A stretch of DNA of 64,000 bases, from contig NZ_JAKWJQ010000002.1 of assembly GCF_022761015.1 (NCBI RefSeq), positions 513,261 to 577,260 on the forward strand, read 5' to 3'. Positions 46,502-55,003 of this stretch are shown piece after piece. Within the stretch, counting starts at the first letter, position 1, and each line of letters begins with the position of its first letter. The DNA comes from Humibacter sp. RRB41. GTDB taxonomy: Bacteria > Actinomycetota > Actinomycetes > Actinomycetales > Microbacteriaceae. The notes below the pieces were generated by a model. It was given only the letters and a program-made list of their open reading frames with translations. It ran no database searches and was not told where the DNA came from. Both the position numbers and the translations under genes were made by a program.

Positions 46502-47589
46502 ACACGCCGCTCGCGCGTGCCGGAGCTCAGCTCCTCGTCGAGCGCGATGCCGCAGGGCCGGAGTCGGTGGCCCGTCGCCTGCTCGCCGTCCAGGGCCAGG
46601 CCTTCGGCCCGGCGAGGTGGTCGCTCGGAGCGCGCAGCATCTCGACGACTCTGTCCGATGTCGACGCGCTCTTCGACAACGGCACGCTCGTACGCACCTG
46701 GACGATGCGAGGAACGCTGCACATCGTCAGCGGTGACGACGTTCGCCTGATGCTCACCGCCACCGCCGACAAGCAGCGCCACCTGGCACAACAGGTGATG
46801 CGTCGCGACGGCATGAATGCCGAGGTGGTCTCCACCGCCTTCCGTGCCCTCGAGACCGCTATGTCACAGGACGGCCCACTGGAGCGCAGGCAGGCGATGG
46901 ATGCCATGAGCTCGGCCGGTCTGAACACCGACGGCGGCCGCGGCTATCACCTGATCAGGGAGGCCGCGCTGGCGGGCATCGTGGTGTGGGGGCCCGTGCG
47001 TCGTACGCAGCAGGCACTCGTGCCCGCCGGCGAATGGCTTCCGCCCGCCGAGCCGATAGACCGCGACGAGGCCATCACGCGCATCCTGGTGCGATACCTG
47101 CAGTGCCGCTCCCCTGCGACGCTGCGCGACTTCGCATGGTGGTTGGGAATCACGCTCACCGAAGCGCGCAGAGCTCACGCCGACGCCGGCGACGCCGTCG
47201 TGCAGTCCGACGCGGGAGCTGAATTCCTCGAGTCGGCGGCAACCGTCGACGCTCCCACCCCGCCACGAGCCACGGCGCTGCTCCCTGCGTTCGACGAGTA
47301 CATCCTCGGCTATCGTGATCGCTCGCCCGTGCTCGAAGACCGCCACATGGAAGTCGTCCAGGCCGGCGCCAACGGCATCTTCCAGCCCGTCATCGTGCTC
47401 GACGGCCGCGTCGCGGGAATCTGGCGAGCGGATGCCTCGCCCGCCGGCATCCGCGTCGACCTTTCGCCGTTCGCGGCGCTGTCGCCTCGCGCCACGTCAC
47501 GCATCGAGCGCGAGGCGGCGCGCTACGCGACCTACCTCGGCACCCCGTTGCTCGGGGTCTCGACGCTCGGCGGGTCTCGCCCCGCCTAG
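46498..47589 (+). CDS. winged-helix DNA-binding domain protein (HTH_42 family)
   Basis: A 363-residue protein of the family containing the YcaQ/AlkX-type glycosylase-like winged helices. It includes LVERDAAGPESVARRLLAVQGQAFGPARWSLGARS near the start. Then LVRTWTMRGTLHIVSGDD, the strongest signature of the group, and LPAFDEYILGYRDRS later. The active-site residues of a crosslink-repair glycosylase cannot be confirmed by eye. GTG 46498 overlaps the App1-like stop (GTGA), so the two proteins are made together. Function unknown. Confidence 0.83.
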   Translation: MNTPLARAGAQLLVERDAAGPESVARRLLAVQGQAFGPARWSLGARSISTTLSDVDALFDNGTLVRTWTMRGTLHIVSGDDVRLMLTATADKQRHLAQQVMRRDGMNAEVVSTAFRALETAMSQDGPLERRQAMDAMSSAGLNTDGGRGYHLIREAALAGIVVWGPVRRTQQALVPAGEWLPPAEPIDRDEAITRILVRYLQCRSPATLRDFAWWLGITLTEARRAHADAGDAVVQSDAGAEFLESAATVDAPTPPRATALLPAFDEYILGYRDRSPVLEDRHMEVVQAGANGIFQPVIVLDGRVAGIWRADASPAGIRVDLSPFAALSPRATSRIEREAARYATYLGTPLLGVSTLGGSRPA

Positions 47590-48554
47590 CCCTTCACAGC
47601 GCCGCCGAGTCCTCCCCCGCGCAGGAACGTGCGCTGGAAGATCAAGAAGATCACCACGGGGATGAGCGTCGCGATGGTGAGCGCCGCGAGGTAGACGCCG
47701 AGATCCGTCGAAGACTGGATCTGCGGCAGCCGCACCGACAGGGGCTGAATGCCGATGTCTGTCAGCACCAGGTTCGGCCACAGGAAGTCGGCCCATGCCG
47801 CATTGATCGCGAACACCGAGACGACACCGAGGATCGGCTTCGACATCGGCAGAACGATGGACCAGAACAACCTGAAGGTGCCTGCGCCGTCGGTCCTCGC
47901 CGCCTCGAACACCTCGCGAGGCAAGCTGTCGAAGAAGCGCATCACGAGAAGCACGTTGAACGCGCTCGCTCCTGCCGGCAGCCAGACCGCCCAGAACGTG
48001 TTGATCAGCGAATGACCGATCAGCGGCGGGTGCAAGATCGTGAGGTAGAGCGGGACCAACAGGACGACAGCCGGCACGAACAGCGTGGCCAGCACCAGGC
48101 CGCTGATGATCTTGCCGTACCTGGGCTTCAGCACCGAGAGCGCGTAGCCGCCCGTGGTAGCGACGAGCAGCTGCACGGCCCACTCCCCGACGGCCATCCA
48201 GATCGTGTTGAAGAAGAAGCTGCCGATCTGAACGTCGTTCCACGCCTTTGAGATATTCGACCAGGCGAGGCCGTTCGGGAACAGCGACAACGGGTTCGTC
48301 AACGTGTCCTGAGTGGGCGTCACGGCAGACTTCAGCAGCCAGAGAAGCGGCAGCAGCCCGATGATCACCAGACTGATGCCGAGGATCACGTTGAACACGG
48401 TGCCGACGATGCGCACGTGCGGTCGGCGCCAGTCGGCCGGCGAGAGGATGCCGCGATCGGCATCCTCGAGAACGACTCTGGCCCTCTTGGCTCGCTTGCC
48501 CTCGGGCTCGATGGTCTCGTGCAGCGGAACGTCCGCGGGAATCGTGGTGGTCAA
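47586..48554 (-). CDS. carbohydrate ABC transporter permease (MalG/MsmG type)
   Basis: A 322-residue permease with a cytoplasmic N-terminus of about 45 residues and six membrane helices. ISLVIIGLLPLLWLLKSAVTP starts the first, and the EAA loop is EVFEAARTDGAGTFRLFWSIVLPMSKPILG. It overlaps the other permease by four bases. Its 3' end overlaps the plus-strand winged-helix gene by four bases, convergent. Confidence 0.93.
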   Translation of the reverse strand: MTTTIPADVPLHETIEPEGKRAKRARVVLEDADRGILSPADWRRPHVRIVGTVFNVILGISLVIIGLLPLLWLLKSAVTPTQDTLTNPLSLFPNGLAWSNISKAWNDVQIGSFFFNTIWMAVGEWAVQLLVATTGGYALSVLKPRYGKIISGLVLATLFVPAVVLLVPLYLTILHPPLIGHSLINTFWAVWLPAGASAFNVLLVMRFFDSLPREVFEAARTDGAGTFRLFWSIVLPMSKPILGVVSVFAINAAWADFLWPNLVLTDIGIQPLSVRLPQIQSSTDLGVYLAALTIATLIPVVIFLIFQRTFLRGGGLGGAVKG

Positions 48555-49507
48555 TTGTCACTCCATCTCGCGGTCACGCGGAAGTACACGATGGACAGGA
48601 TGGCGAGGAACACGGCGAGCATCAGGCTGAGCGCAGTCGCCTGTCCGTATGCCCCGCCGAGGCTGTTCGTGAAGGCGTACTGGTAGATCAGCAGCAGGAT
48701 GGTCGTGGTCGAGTTGACCGGACCACCGCCGGTGAAGAGGAACGGCTGCAGAAAGACCTGGGCGGTCGCGATGATCTGCAGAATGAGCGTGATGAAGAGG
48801 ATGCCCCGCAGCTGCGGCAGCGTCACGTGCCAGATCTTGCCCCAGATGGACGCGCCGTCCACCTCGGCGGCGTCGTACAGATCGGGCGATACCGAGGTCA
48901 GCGCAGCCAGGTAGATGATGATCGTGCCGCCGGCGCCGGCCCACGTCGCCTCCAGCACGAGCGACGGCATCGCGGTGGCGGCATCCTGAATCCACGGCTG
49001 CGGCGGGATGCCCACCCAGCCGAGGATCGCATTGAAGACTCCCGTCGCGCTCGCGTCGTAGAAGATCTTCCAGAGCAGCACAGAGACCACCGGCGGAATG
49101 ATCACCGGAAGGTAGGCGAGAACGCTGTAGAAGCCCTTCATGCGCTTCACCTCGCTCATCAGCACCGCGGCGATGAGCGGGATCGGATACCCGAAGAGCA
49201 GAGCGAGCAGGGCGAAGTATCCGGTGTTGCGGATCGCAACCCAGAACAGCGGGTCCTGGAATATCGCAACGAAGTTGTCCCACCCGACGAACACCGCCGG
49301 CGTGACGAGGTTGGTCTTCTGGAAACTCATGACCACGGACTCGACGATCGGGGTCCACGAGAAGACGCCGAAGATGATCAGCAGCGGCAGAAGGAAGAAA
49401 AGGGTGGTCAGACCGCCTCGTTGCACCCAGGTGATCGGGTTGTGTCGACGCTTCTGACGTTCGGGACGCGCCGCCACGTGCTGCTTGACTGCGGTATCAA
49501 CGGTCAT
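48551..49507 (-). CDS. carbohydrate ABC transporter permease (MalF/MsmF type)
   Basis: A 318-residue permease. GGLTTLFFLLPLLIIFGVFSWTPIVESVVMSF is the first helix. The EAA loop is PDLYDAAEVDGASIWGKIWHVTLPQLRGILFI. Six helices. It lies 87 bp after the binding-protein gene and overlaps the second permease gene by four bases. Confidence 0.93.
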   Translation of the reverse strand: MTVDTAVKQHVAARPERQKRRHNPITWVQRGGLTTLFFLLPLLIIFGVFSWTPIVESVVMSFQKTNLVTPAVFVGWDNFVAIFQDPLFWVAIRNTGYFALLALLFGYPIPLIAAVLMSEVKRMKGFYSVLAYLPVIIPPVVSVLLWKIFYDASATGVFNAILGWVGIPPQPWIQDAATAMPSLVLEATWAGAGGTIIIYLAALTSVSPDLYDAAEVDGASIWGKIWHVTLPQLRGILFITLILQIIATAQVFLQPFLFTGGGPVNSTTTILLLIYQYAFTNSLGGAYGQATALSLMLAVFLAILSIVYFRVTARWSDN

Positions 49508-49594
49508 CGGTGATTGCTCTCATCTGGAGGCATGCTGTCGGGTCGCCGGTCGAATTCGTACCGACGACCCGGCAGCGTGCCGTTGAACGTGGTG

Positions 49595-50980
49595 TTACTT
49601 GCTGTCCGCGTCGACCAGGGCCTGCACCTTGGTGTCCACGCCCTTGAGGAGGGTGTCGACGTCGGCGTTCTTGTTCGTCAAGACCGCTTGAACGACCGGG
49701 TCGAGAGCGGCGTAGAGGTCCTGAGTGTGAGCCGGTGGCTCAGGCACGATCTTCTGGTTGAAGATGCCGTCGGTGAACGGCGTCAGGTTGCCGACCGGAA
49801 TGTTGTCGTACGGCTTGATCCACGCCTGGTTCTGCTCCCACGTCGCCTTGTCGAACACCGGGAGGGTCGGCGCGTTCACTGCCTGCTTCCCCTTCGCAAG
49901 CGTCTTGGCATTGTTGATCGCGGCCGTCTTGTCCGCCGTCGGCCCCGTGCGGTAGAAGTCGATCCACTTCACCGCGGCCGCGATCTGTGCAGCCGAGTCC
50001 TTCACGTTGACGACATCGACATTGCCGCCGGAGAGGATGCCGGCGTCGGAGCCCGACGCGAGCGGGAACGTCGCGACGCCGTACTTGTTCTGATCGAAGC
50101 CGTTGGCCTGCATGAGCGAACCGATGACATCCGAACCGCTCATGTACATGGCCACCTTGCCTGATGCGAAGGCCTGATTGATGCCGCTCCAGTCGAACAG
50201 GAAGTTGCTGCCCATGGAGTTGTCACCCCACCTCAGCGTCTTCAGCCAGTCCAGTCCTGCCTTCGTCTGGGCGTTGTCCGTCGTGACGGTGACCTTGCCA
50301 TCGGAGCCGACCTTCTCCAGACGTCCGCCGAGTGCCTGCGTCAGGGTCGCGAGCTCCCATCCGCCGGTACCGCCTTCCGTCATCTGCATGTAGCCGGCCA
50401 CGCCTGGCACCTTCTGCGAGATGATCTTGGCGTCCTGCTGGATCTCGTCCAGCGTGGTCGGAGGTTTGTCAGGGTCCAGCCCGGCTTGCTTGAAGATGTC
50501 ACGGTTGTAGGACAGAGCCATGGCGTAGGGACCCCACGGGATGCCGTAGACGTGACCGTTGCTTCCGGTCGCCACGTCGAGAACGTTCTTGTTCCACTTG
50601 TCGGCGGTCGACGTCTTCTTGAAGTCCTTCGTGATGTCGGCCAGCTGGCCACTGTTCGCGAGGGTCTTCGAGTCGGTGAAGGGCACGTTGAACACGTCGG
50701 GCAGCGTGCCTCCGGCGAGCTCAGCAGTGAATGTCGGCGCGGTCCACTGGTACTCGACCGCCTTGACATTGATGTCCGGGTTCTCCTTGTTGAACTGCTG
50801 CACGCGCTGGTGCAGTGCCGTCAACGCATCTGCTGTCGCACCGGGTAGAACGGGGGCGACGACGAGGTTGACCTTGCCGCCGCCGCTTCCACTGCTCGAC
50901 GAGCATCCACTGAGAATGCCGACGCCGACCAGGGCCACGGTGGCGAGCACCGCGATCTTTCCTGGGGACTTCATTGTCAT
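49595..50980 (-). CDS. sugar ABC transporter substrate-binding lipoprotein
   Basis: A 461-residue exported lipoprotein. The signal peptide ends VGILSGCSSSSGSGGG with the lipobox Cys at about residue 25. The mature part is an MBP-type fold: QQFNKENPDINVKAVEYQW, LAGGTLPDVFNV, HVYGIPWGPYAMALSYNRDIFKQAGLDPDKPPTTLDE and FPLASGSDAGILSGGN. ATG 50980 follows AAGGAAC; the long upstream frame is noise. With the GH13 enzyme it probably binds an alpha-glucoside such as a malto-, isomalto- or trehalose-type sugar; the exact ligand is unknown. Confidence 0.93.
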   Translation of the reverse strand: MTMKSPGKIAVLATVALVGVGILSGCSSSSGSGGGKVNLVVAPVLPGATADALTALHQRVQQFNKENPDINVKAVEYQWTAPTFTAELAGGTLPDVFNVPFTDSKTLANSGQLADITKDFKKTSTADKWNKNVLDVATGSNGHVYGIPWGPYAMALSYNRDIFKQAGLDPDKPPTTLDEIQQDAKIISQKVPGVAGYMQMTEGGTGGWELATLTQALGGRLEKVGSDGKVTVTTDNAQTKAGLDWLKTLRWGDNSMGSNFLFDWSGINQAFASGKVAMYMSGSDVIGSLMQANGFDQNKYGVATFPLASGSDAGILSGGNVDVVNVKDSAAQIAAAVKWIDFYRTGPTADKTAAINNAKTLAKGKQAVNAPTLPVFDKATWEQNQAWIKPYDNIPVGNLTPFTDGIFNQKIVPEPPAHTQDLYAALDPVVQAVLTNKNADVDTLLKGVDTKVQALVDADSK

Positions 50981-51033
50981 GTTCCTTTCGGGTGTTCCAT
51001 GGGATGTTTCGTGCGTCATCCGCGCCTGGGGCG

Positions 51034-52773
51034 TCAGGCCCGGATCTCCGGCGGCTCGTGCTGTGTTCGTAGCCATGCCGTGGAGTCTGGTGGCAGCTTT
51101 CCGCCGTCGAGCGGACTGCTGCAGAGCAGGATTCCGCCGTTGTCGGGCAGGTCGATGCTGTGAATGGAGAGGTTGGTGACAGAGAGAAAGTCGGGGCCTC
51201 GATCGAACGCGAGCACGTGCGGCGCAAGCTCCCGCCAGGCGAACGAGGTGTCGGATGTCGCGTTCAGCGCCCTGCGGATCCGCAGCGCCTGCCGGTACAG
51301 CCAGAGCATCGACGACGGGTCGGCCTGCTGCGCCTGCACCGTGATGGAAGCCCAGCTCGCCGGCTGCGGAAGCCACGGAGCGGCGCTCGCGGAGTCCGGG
51401 CTGAAGCCGAACGGTGGCGTCGAGCCGCTCCAGGGAAGCGGCACGCGGCATCCGTCTCGGCCGGGATCGACACCGCCCGAACGGAAGTGCATCGGGTCAT
51501 CGAGCAGATCCTCCGGAATGTCCTCGACCTCGGGGAGCCCGAGTTCGTCGCCCTGGTAGATGTACAGCGCGCCGGGAAGTGCCGCCGTCAGAAGGGCGGC
51601 GGCCCTGCCTCTGCGCGCGCCGAGGGCGAGATCGGTGGGGATTCCCGCTCGCTTCTTGCCGAAGGCGAAGGACGAGTCTTCGCGTCCGTACCGTGTGACC
51701 GGCCTGGTGACGTCGTGATTGGAGAGCACCCAAGTGGACGGTGCATCGACGGGCGCGTGCGCTGCGAGGGTGGCGTCGATGGAGTCACGCAACTCATCGG
51801 CATCCCACGGCCTGGCGAGGAAGTCGAAGTTGAACGCTGTGTGCAGTTCGTCCTTGCGCAGGTACTTCGCGAACCTGTCGATGTCGGGGAGCCAGATCTC
51901 TCCGACGAGAACCCGAGTGCCAGGGTACGAGTCCGCGATCGAGCGCCAGCTGCGGTAGATGTCGTGCAACTCGTCGCGATCCTGCGTCGGATGCCCACCA
52001 GGGCCGGGATCGTTCGGCACCTCCGGCAGTGCGTCGTCCTTCACCAGCAGTGCCGCCGAGTCGATGCGAACCCCGCCGACTCCGCGGTCGAACCAGAACT
52101 TCAGGATGTCTTCGTGCATACGGCGCACGTCGGGATGGTTCCAGTTCAGGTCCGGCTGCTCCGGCGTGAAGAGGTGCAGGTACCACTCGCCGGGCGTGCC
52201 GTTCGCATCTGCGGTTCGCGTCCAGGTCTCGCCCGAGAAGTTCGACTCCCAGTTCGTGGGCATCTCGTCGCCGTTTCGGCCCTTTCCTTCGCGGAACCAG
52301 AACCGCTCGCGCTCCGGCGAGCCCGGACCCGCCGCCAGCGCCGCCTGGAACCACGGGTGCTGATCGGAGATGTGGTTGGGGACGATGTCGATGATCGTGC
52401 GGATGCCGAGGGCCAGGGCATCCTGGATCAGTCCTTCGGCCTCTTCGAGCGTTCCGAACCGCGGGTCGATCGACCGGTAGTCGGCGACGTCGTATCCGCC
52501 GTCTGCGAGCGGTGACGCGTACCAGGGCGTGAACCAGATGGCGTCGATCCCGAGGTCTTTCAGATAGCCCAGATGCCTGCGCACGCCGGCCAGATCGCCC
52601 ACCCCGTCGCCGTTCGCGTCGGCGAAGCTGCGCGGATAGATCTGGTAGATCGCGGCACTGCGCCACCACAACGGATCGGAGCTCGACGGGGCGCGACGGG
52701 CCGACGCTGCCATGTCGGCGCTGCCGACGGCCGTGCTGGTCTGGAGCTGGTCGGCTACGGAGGAGAGGTCCAC
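51034..52773 (-). CDS. GH13 alpha-glucosidase
   Basis: A 579-residue cytoplasmic glycoside hydrolase. WWRSAAIYQIYPRSFADANGDGVGDLAG is the classical start of the GH13 barrel. Catalytic segments are FDRGVGGVRIDSAALL (Asp nucleophile), RVLVGEIWLP (Glu acid/base) and TWVLSNHDVTR (Asp stabiliser), with DIVPNHISDQHPWF as region I. It resembles the GH13 oligo-1,6-glucosidase/alpha-glucosidase subgroups, but the residue deciding alpha-1,4 versus 1,6 cannot be settled by eye. No signal peptide, so it acts on sugar taken up by the adjacent transporter. It is first in the operon, under LacI-type control. Confidence 0.92.
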   Translation of the reverse strand: MDLSSVADQLQTSTAVGSADMAASARRAPSSSDPLWWRSAAIYQIYPRSFADANGDGVGDLAGVRRHLGYLKDLGIDAIWFTPWYASPLADGGYDVADYRSIDPRFGTLEEAEGLIQDALALGIRTIIDIVPNHISDQHPWFQAALAAGPGSPERERFWFREGKGRNGDEMPTNWESNFSGETWTRTADANGTPGEWYLHLFTPEQPDLNWNHPDVRRMHEDILKFWFDRGVGGVRIDSAALLVKDDALPEVPNDPGPGGHPTQDRDELHDIYRSWRSIADSYPGTRVLVGEIWLPDIDRFAKYLRKDELHTAFNFDFLARPWDADELRDSIDATLAAHAPVDAPSTWVLSNHDVTRPVTRYGREDSSFAFGKKRAGIPTDLALGARRGRAAALLTAALPGALYIYQGDELGLPEVEDIPEDLLDDPMHFRSGGVDPGRDGCRVPLPWSGSTPPFGFSPDSASAAPWLPQPASWASITVQAQQADPSSMLWLYRQALRIRRALNATSDTSFAWRELAPHVLAFDRGPDFLSVTNLSIHSIDLPDNGGILLCSSPLDGGKLPPDSTAWLRTQHEPPEIRA

Positions 52774-52883
52774 TGAAGGAGCCTTTCTGGGGCGGCGGCG
52801 GTCGTCGCAGAAAGGCGACGGTGCCGGAACTCGGTGCAGGTACAGGCCGGTCGGAATCGGGTCTTCCGACCGGTGCCAGTGTC

Positions 52884-52912
52884 AAAGTAGCCATATTGAC
52901 AACATGATGCAA
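52884..52912 (-). promoter_or_regulatory. promoter of the alpha-glucoside operon
   Basis: Minus strand TTGCAT (52912-52907) and TACTTT (52889-52884), spaced 17 bp. The RNA would start about 105 bases before the GH13 gene. The -35 lies within an operator half-site. Confidence 0.6.
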
Positions 52913-52950
52913 GAACTAAACAAATAGCAATTGGCTTGCATCTACTTGCA
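52908..52950. promoter_or_regulatory. LacI-type operator half-sites upstream of the GH13 operon
   Basis: TGCAAGAAC (52908-52916) matches eight of nine bases of the arm of the palindrome before the lacI-type gene. CTTGCA occurs at 52935-52940 and again at 52945-52950 in the opposite orientation. One site overlaps the -35, so bound regulator would block the promoter. Confidence 0.6.
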
Positions 52951-53021
52951 CGGAATTACGTCACAGAATGATCACGCAAGCCCGAGGAGTATCCCTCCAC
53001 CGCGCCGTGTCGAGGCGGACG

Positions 53022-54029
53022 TCAGTGCGCAGCCGGTCCCGTCGACGCCCGCACGACGAGCTCCGGCTCGAACAGGAACTCGTCGACGGCGGGCCGTTCT
53101 CCGCTCATCTGGGCGGTGAGCAACTCCATCACCATGCGACCCATCGGCTCGATCGGCTGACGCACTGTGGTCAAGGGAGGCTCGACGCATCCCATCAATG
53201 CCGAGTCGTCGTAGCCGACCACCGAGACGTCCTCCGGCACCCGTAGGCCGGCACGACGAACCGCGCGGATGACGCCGAGAGCGAGCGGATCGCTCGCACA
53301 GACAATGGCCGTCACGCCGGTTCTGAGCAGTCTCGCCGCCGCCGCTTGGCCCGCCTCGAGCGAATAGAGCGAACGCACGACGAGGTCGTCGTCGAACTCG
53401 AGCTTCCCGCGCTCCATCTCGGCTTTCGCAGCGCCGTACTTGCGCTTGGACGGCACGTGGTCGCGCGGACCTAGCACGAAGCCGATGCGCGTATGGCCGA
53501 GCTGCACCAGGTGCCGAACGGCCAGCTGCGTGGCGACTCGGTCGTCGCACGACACCGTGGGAAAGCCGATCCCGTCGATCGGGGCACTCACGAGCACGGT
53601 CGGCAGGTTCACGTCGCGCAGCTTCTCGTAGTGCTCGTGCGAGCCGGCCTCCTGCGTGTAAAGCCCCCCGGCGAACACCACGCCAGACACGTGCTGCTCC
53701 AGCAGAAGGTCGACGTAGTCCGCCTCGGTGATCCCTCCCGCCGTCTGCGTACAGAGCACCGGTGTGTACCCGTTCTGGGCGAGGGCTCCACCGACCACTT
53801 CCGCGAACGCGGGAAAGATCGGGTTCGACAACTCCGGCAGCACGAGCCCCACGAGACGTGCGCGTTCTCCCCGCAGCTTCGTCGGCCGCTCGTACCCGAG
53901 TACGTCGAGCGCGGTGAGCACCGCCTGACGGGTCGCCTCGCTGACCCCGGGCTTCTCGTTCAGCACGCGGCTCACGGTGGCCTCGCTGACCCCGACCTTG
54001 CGTGCAACCTCAGCTAGTCGTTTCGCCAT
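53022..54029 (-). CDS. LacI-family transcriptional regulator
   Basis: A 335-residue repressor. The N-terminal helix-turn-helix and hinge are KRLAEVARKVGVSEATVSRVLNEKPGVSEATRQAVLTALDVLGYERP. The C-terminal periplasmic-binding-protein-like effector domain has LRGERARLVGLVLPELSNPIFPAFAEVV and VSVVGYDDSALMGCVEPPLTTVRQP. It lies directly upstream of the sugar operon, and a matching palindrome is near its own start, so it probably regulates both. A TAGACT -10 six bases before the ATG predicts a leaderless transcript. Confidence 0.95.
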   Translation of the reverse strand: MAKRLAEVARKVGVSEATVSRVLNEKPGVSEATRQAVLTALDVLGYERPTKLRGERARLVGLVLPELSNPIFPAFAEVVGGALAQNGYTPVLCTQTAGGITEADYVDLLLEQHVSGVVFAGGLYTQEAGSHEHYEKLRDVNLPTVLVSAPIDGIGFPTVSCDDRVATQLAVRHLVQLGHTRIGFVLGPRDHVPSKRKYGAAKAEMERGKLEFDDDLVVRSLYSLEAGQAAAARLLRTGVTAIVCASDPLALGVIRAVRRAGLRVPEDVSVVGYDDSALMGCVEPPLTTVRQPIEPMGRMVMELLTAQMSGERPAVDEFLFEPELVVRASTGPAAH

Positions 54030-54041
54030 GGTCAGAGTCTA
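54030..54041 (-). promoter_or_regulatory. leaderless promoter of the LacI-family gene
   Basis: TAGACT (54041-54036) plus CTGACC directly precedes ATG 54029. The palindrome at 54047-54070 lies over the expected -35 region. Confidence 0.5.
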
Positions 54042-54046
54042 CGCAA

Positions 54047-54070
54047 CTTCTTGCAATTATCTGCAAGAAG
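54047..54070. promoter_or_regulatory. LacI-type palindromic operator (autoregulation)
   Basis: CTTCTTGCA (54047-54055), six spacer bases and TGCAAGAAG (54062-54070) form a perfect 9-bp-arm inverted repeat. It lies 18 bp before the regulator's start codon. Its half-site recurs at the GH13 operon promoter. Confidence 0.75.
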
Positions 54071-54139
54071 CTTTGTTTGGAAGTCGCGGCTCGGCGCTCC
54101 ATCGAGGAGTCCTCCCGCCGCCGTGCGCTGGATCGCCCC

Positions 54140-54151
54140 TACCATTGCCCC
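54140..54151 (+). promoter_or_regulatory. leaderless promoter of the UbiA-like gene
   Basis: TACCAT (54140-54145) and six bases precede ATG 54152; no ribosome site is present. Confidence 0.4.
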
Positions 54152-55003
54152 ATGCCGAAAGCGTTGCGGGGTCTGGCGCTCGCGAGTCATCCAGGGCCGG
54201 TAGCCGTCGTGACGCTGGTCGCCGTGCTGCTCGCGGTGGCCGTCGGGTACTCCCCCTGGCGCGTCGTGCTGCTCGGCGCGGCGATTCTCGCCGGGCAGCT
54301 CTCGGTCGGCTGGTCCAACGACTGGATCGATGCGGCGCGCGACTCACTCGTCGCCCGAAGGGACAAACCCGTGGCGACGGGCGCGATCTCACGACGCACA
54401 GTAGGCATCGCTGCCTTCACCGCCCTCACGGCGGCTCTGGGCCTGACTCTTCTCCTCGGCGTCTCAGCTCTCGGTGCTCATGGGGTCGCGCTTGCCAGCG
54501 CCTGGTCCTACAACGCGTGGCTGAAGCGAACGGCGGTCTCGGTCGTCCCCTACGTCGTGAGCTTCGGCATCCTGCCGGCGATCGTGACGCTCGGGCTGCC
54601 AGCACCGGAGTGGCCGGCTTGGTGGGTGATCGTCGCAGGATGCCTGCTGGGCGCCGCAGCGCACGTCACCAACGTGCTCCCCGACCTCGACACTGACCGC
54701 GTGACCCGTGTGCGCGGTTTCGGTCACATGCTCGGCGCTCGCGCCGGCGGCGCGTTCTCGTTCGCCGTGCTGGGGCTTGCCGGGCTCGACATCGGGCTCG
54801 GCGCCTCCCTCGTGGGCGGGCTCACCGGTTGGCCGGTCGCGATCGCGATCACCGCTGCAGTGCTCACGGTGCTGATCTCGATCACAGGAACGGTGATGAC
54901 GTTGCGCGGCGTGCGATCCAGATGGCTCATGCGACTCGTGATGACCAGTGCCGTCGTGATCGTCATCGGCTTGATCGCCGCTGGGCCCGTGCTGACCCCG
55001 TGA
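54152..55003 (+). CDS. UbiA-family prenyltransferase
   Basis: A 283-residue integral membrane enzyme with eight or nine helices. The first Asp-rich motif is VGWSNDWIDAARD (NDxxDxxxD) followed by RRDKPVATGAIS. The second is NVLPDLDTDRVTRVRGFGHMLG. These bind Mg-prenyl diphosphate. The prenyl acceptor is not known: menaquinone, heme A or an apolar sugar carrier are possibilities, but no pathway partner is nearby. Its 3' end overlaps the convergent exporter gene by 41 bp. Confidence 0.86.
   Translation: MPKALRGLALASHPGPVAVVTLVAVLLAVAVGYSPWRVVLLGAAILAGQLSVGWSNDWIDAARDSLVARRDKPVATGAISRRTVGIAAFTALTAALGLTLLLGVSALGAHGVALASAWSYNAWLKRTAVSVVPYVVSFGILPAIVTLGLPAPEWPAWWVIVAGCLLGAAAHVTNVLPDLDTDRVTRVRGFGHMLGARAGGAFSFAVLGLAGLDIGLGASLVGGLTGWPVAIAITAAVLTVLISITGTVMTLRGVRSRWLMRLVMTSAVVIVIGLIAAGPVLTP

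Noticed and set aside
49595..51451. A 618-residue binding protein
   Set aside because: The extra 157 residues lie before the signal peptide and are read from the GH13 gene in another frame; ATG 50980 has a ribosome site and a lipobox follows.
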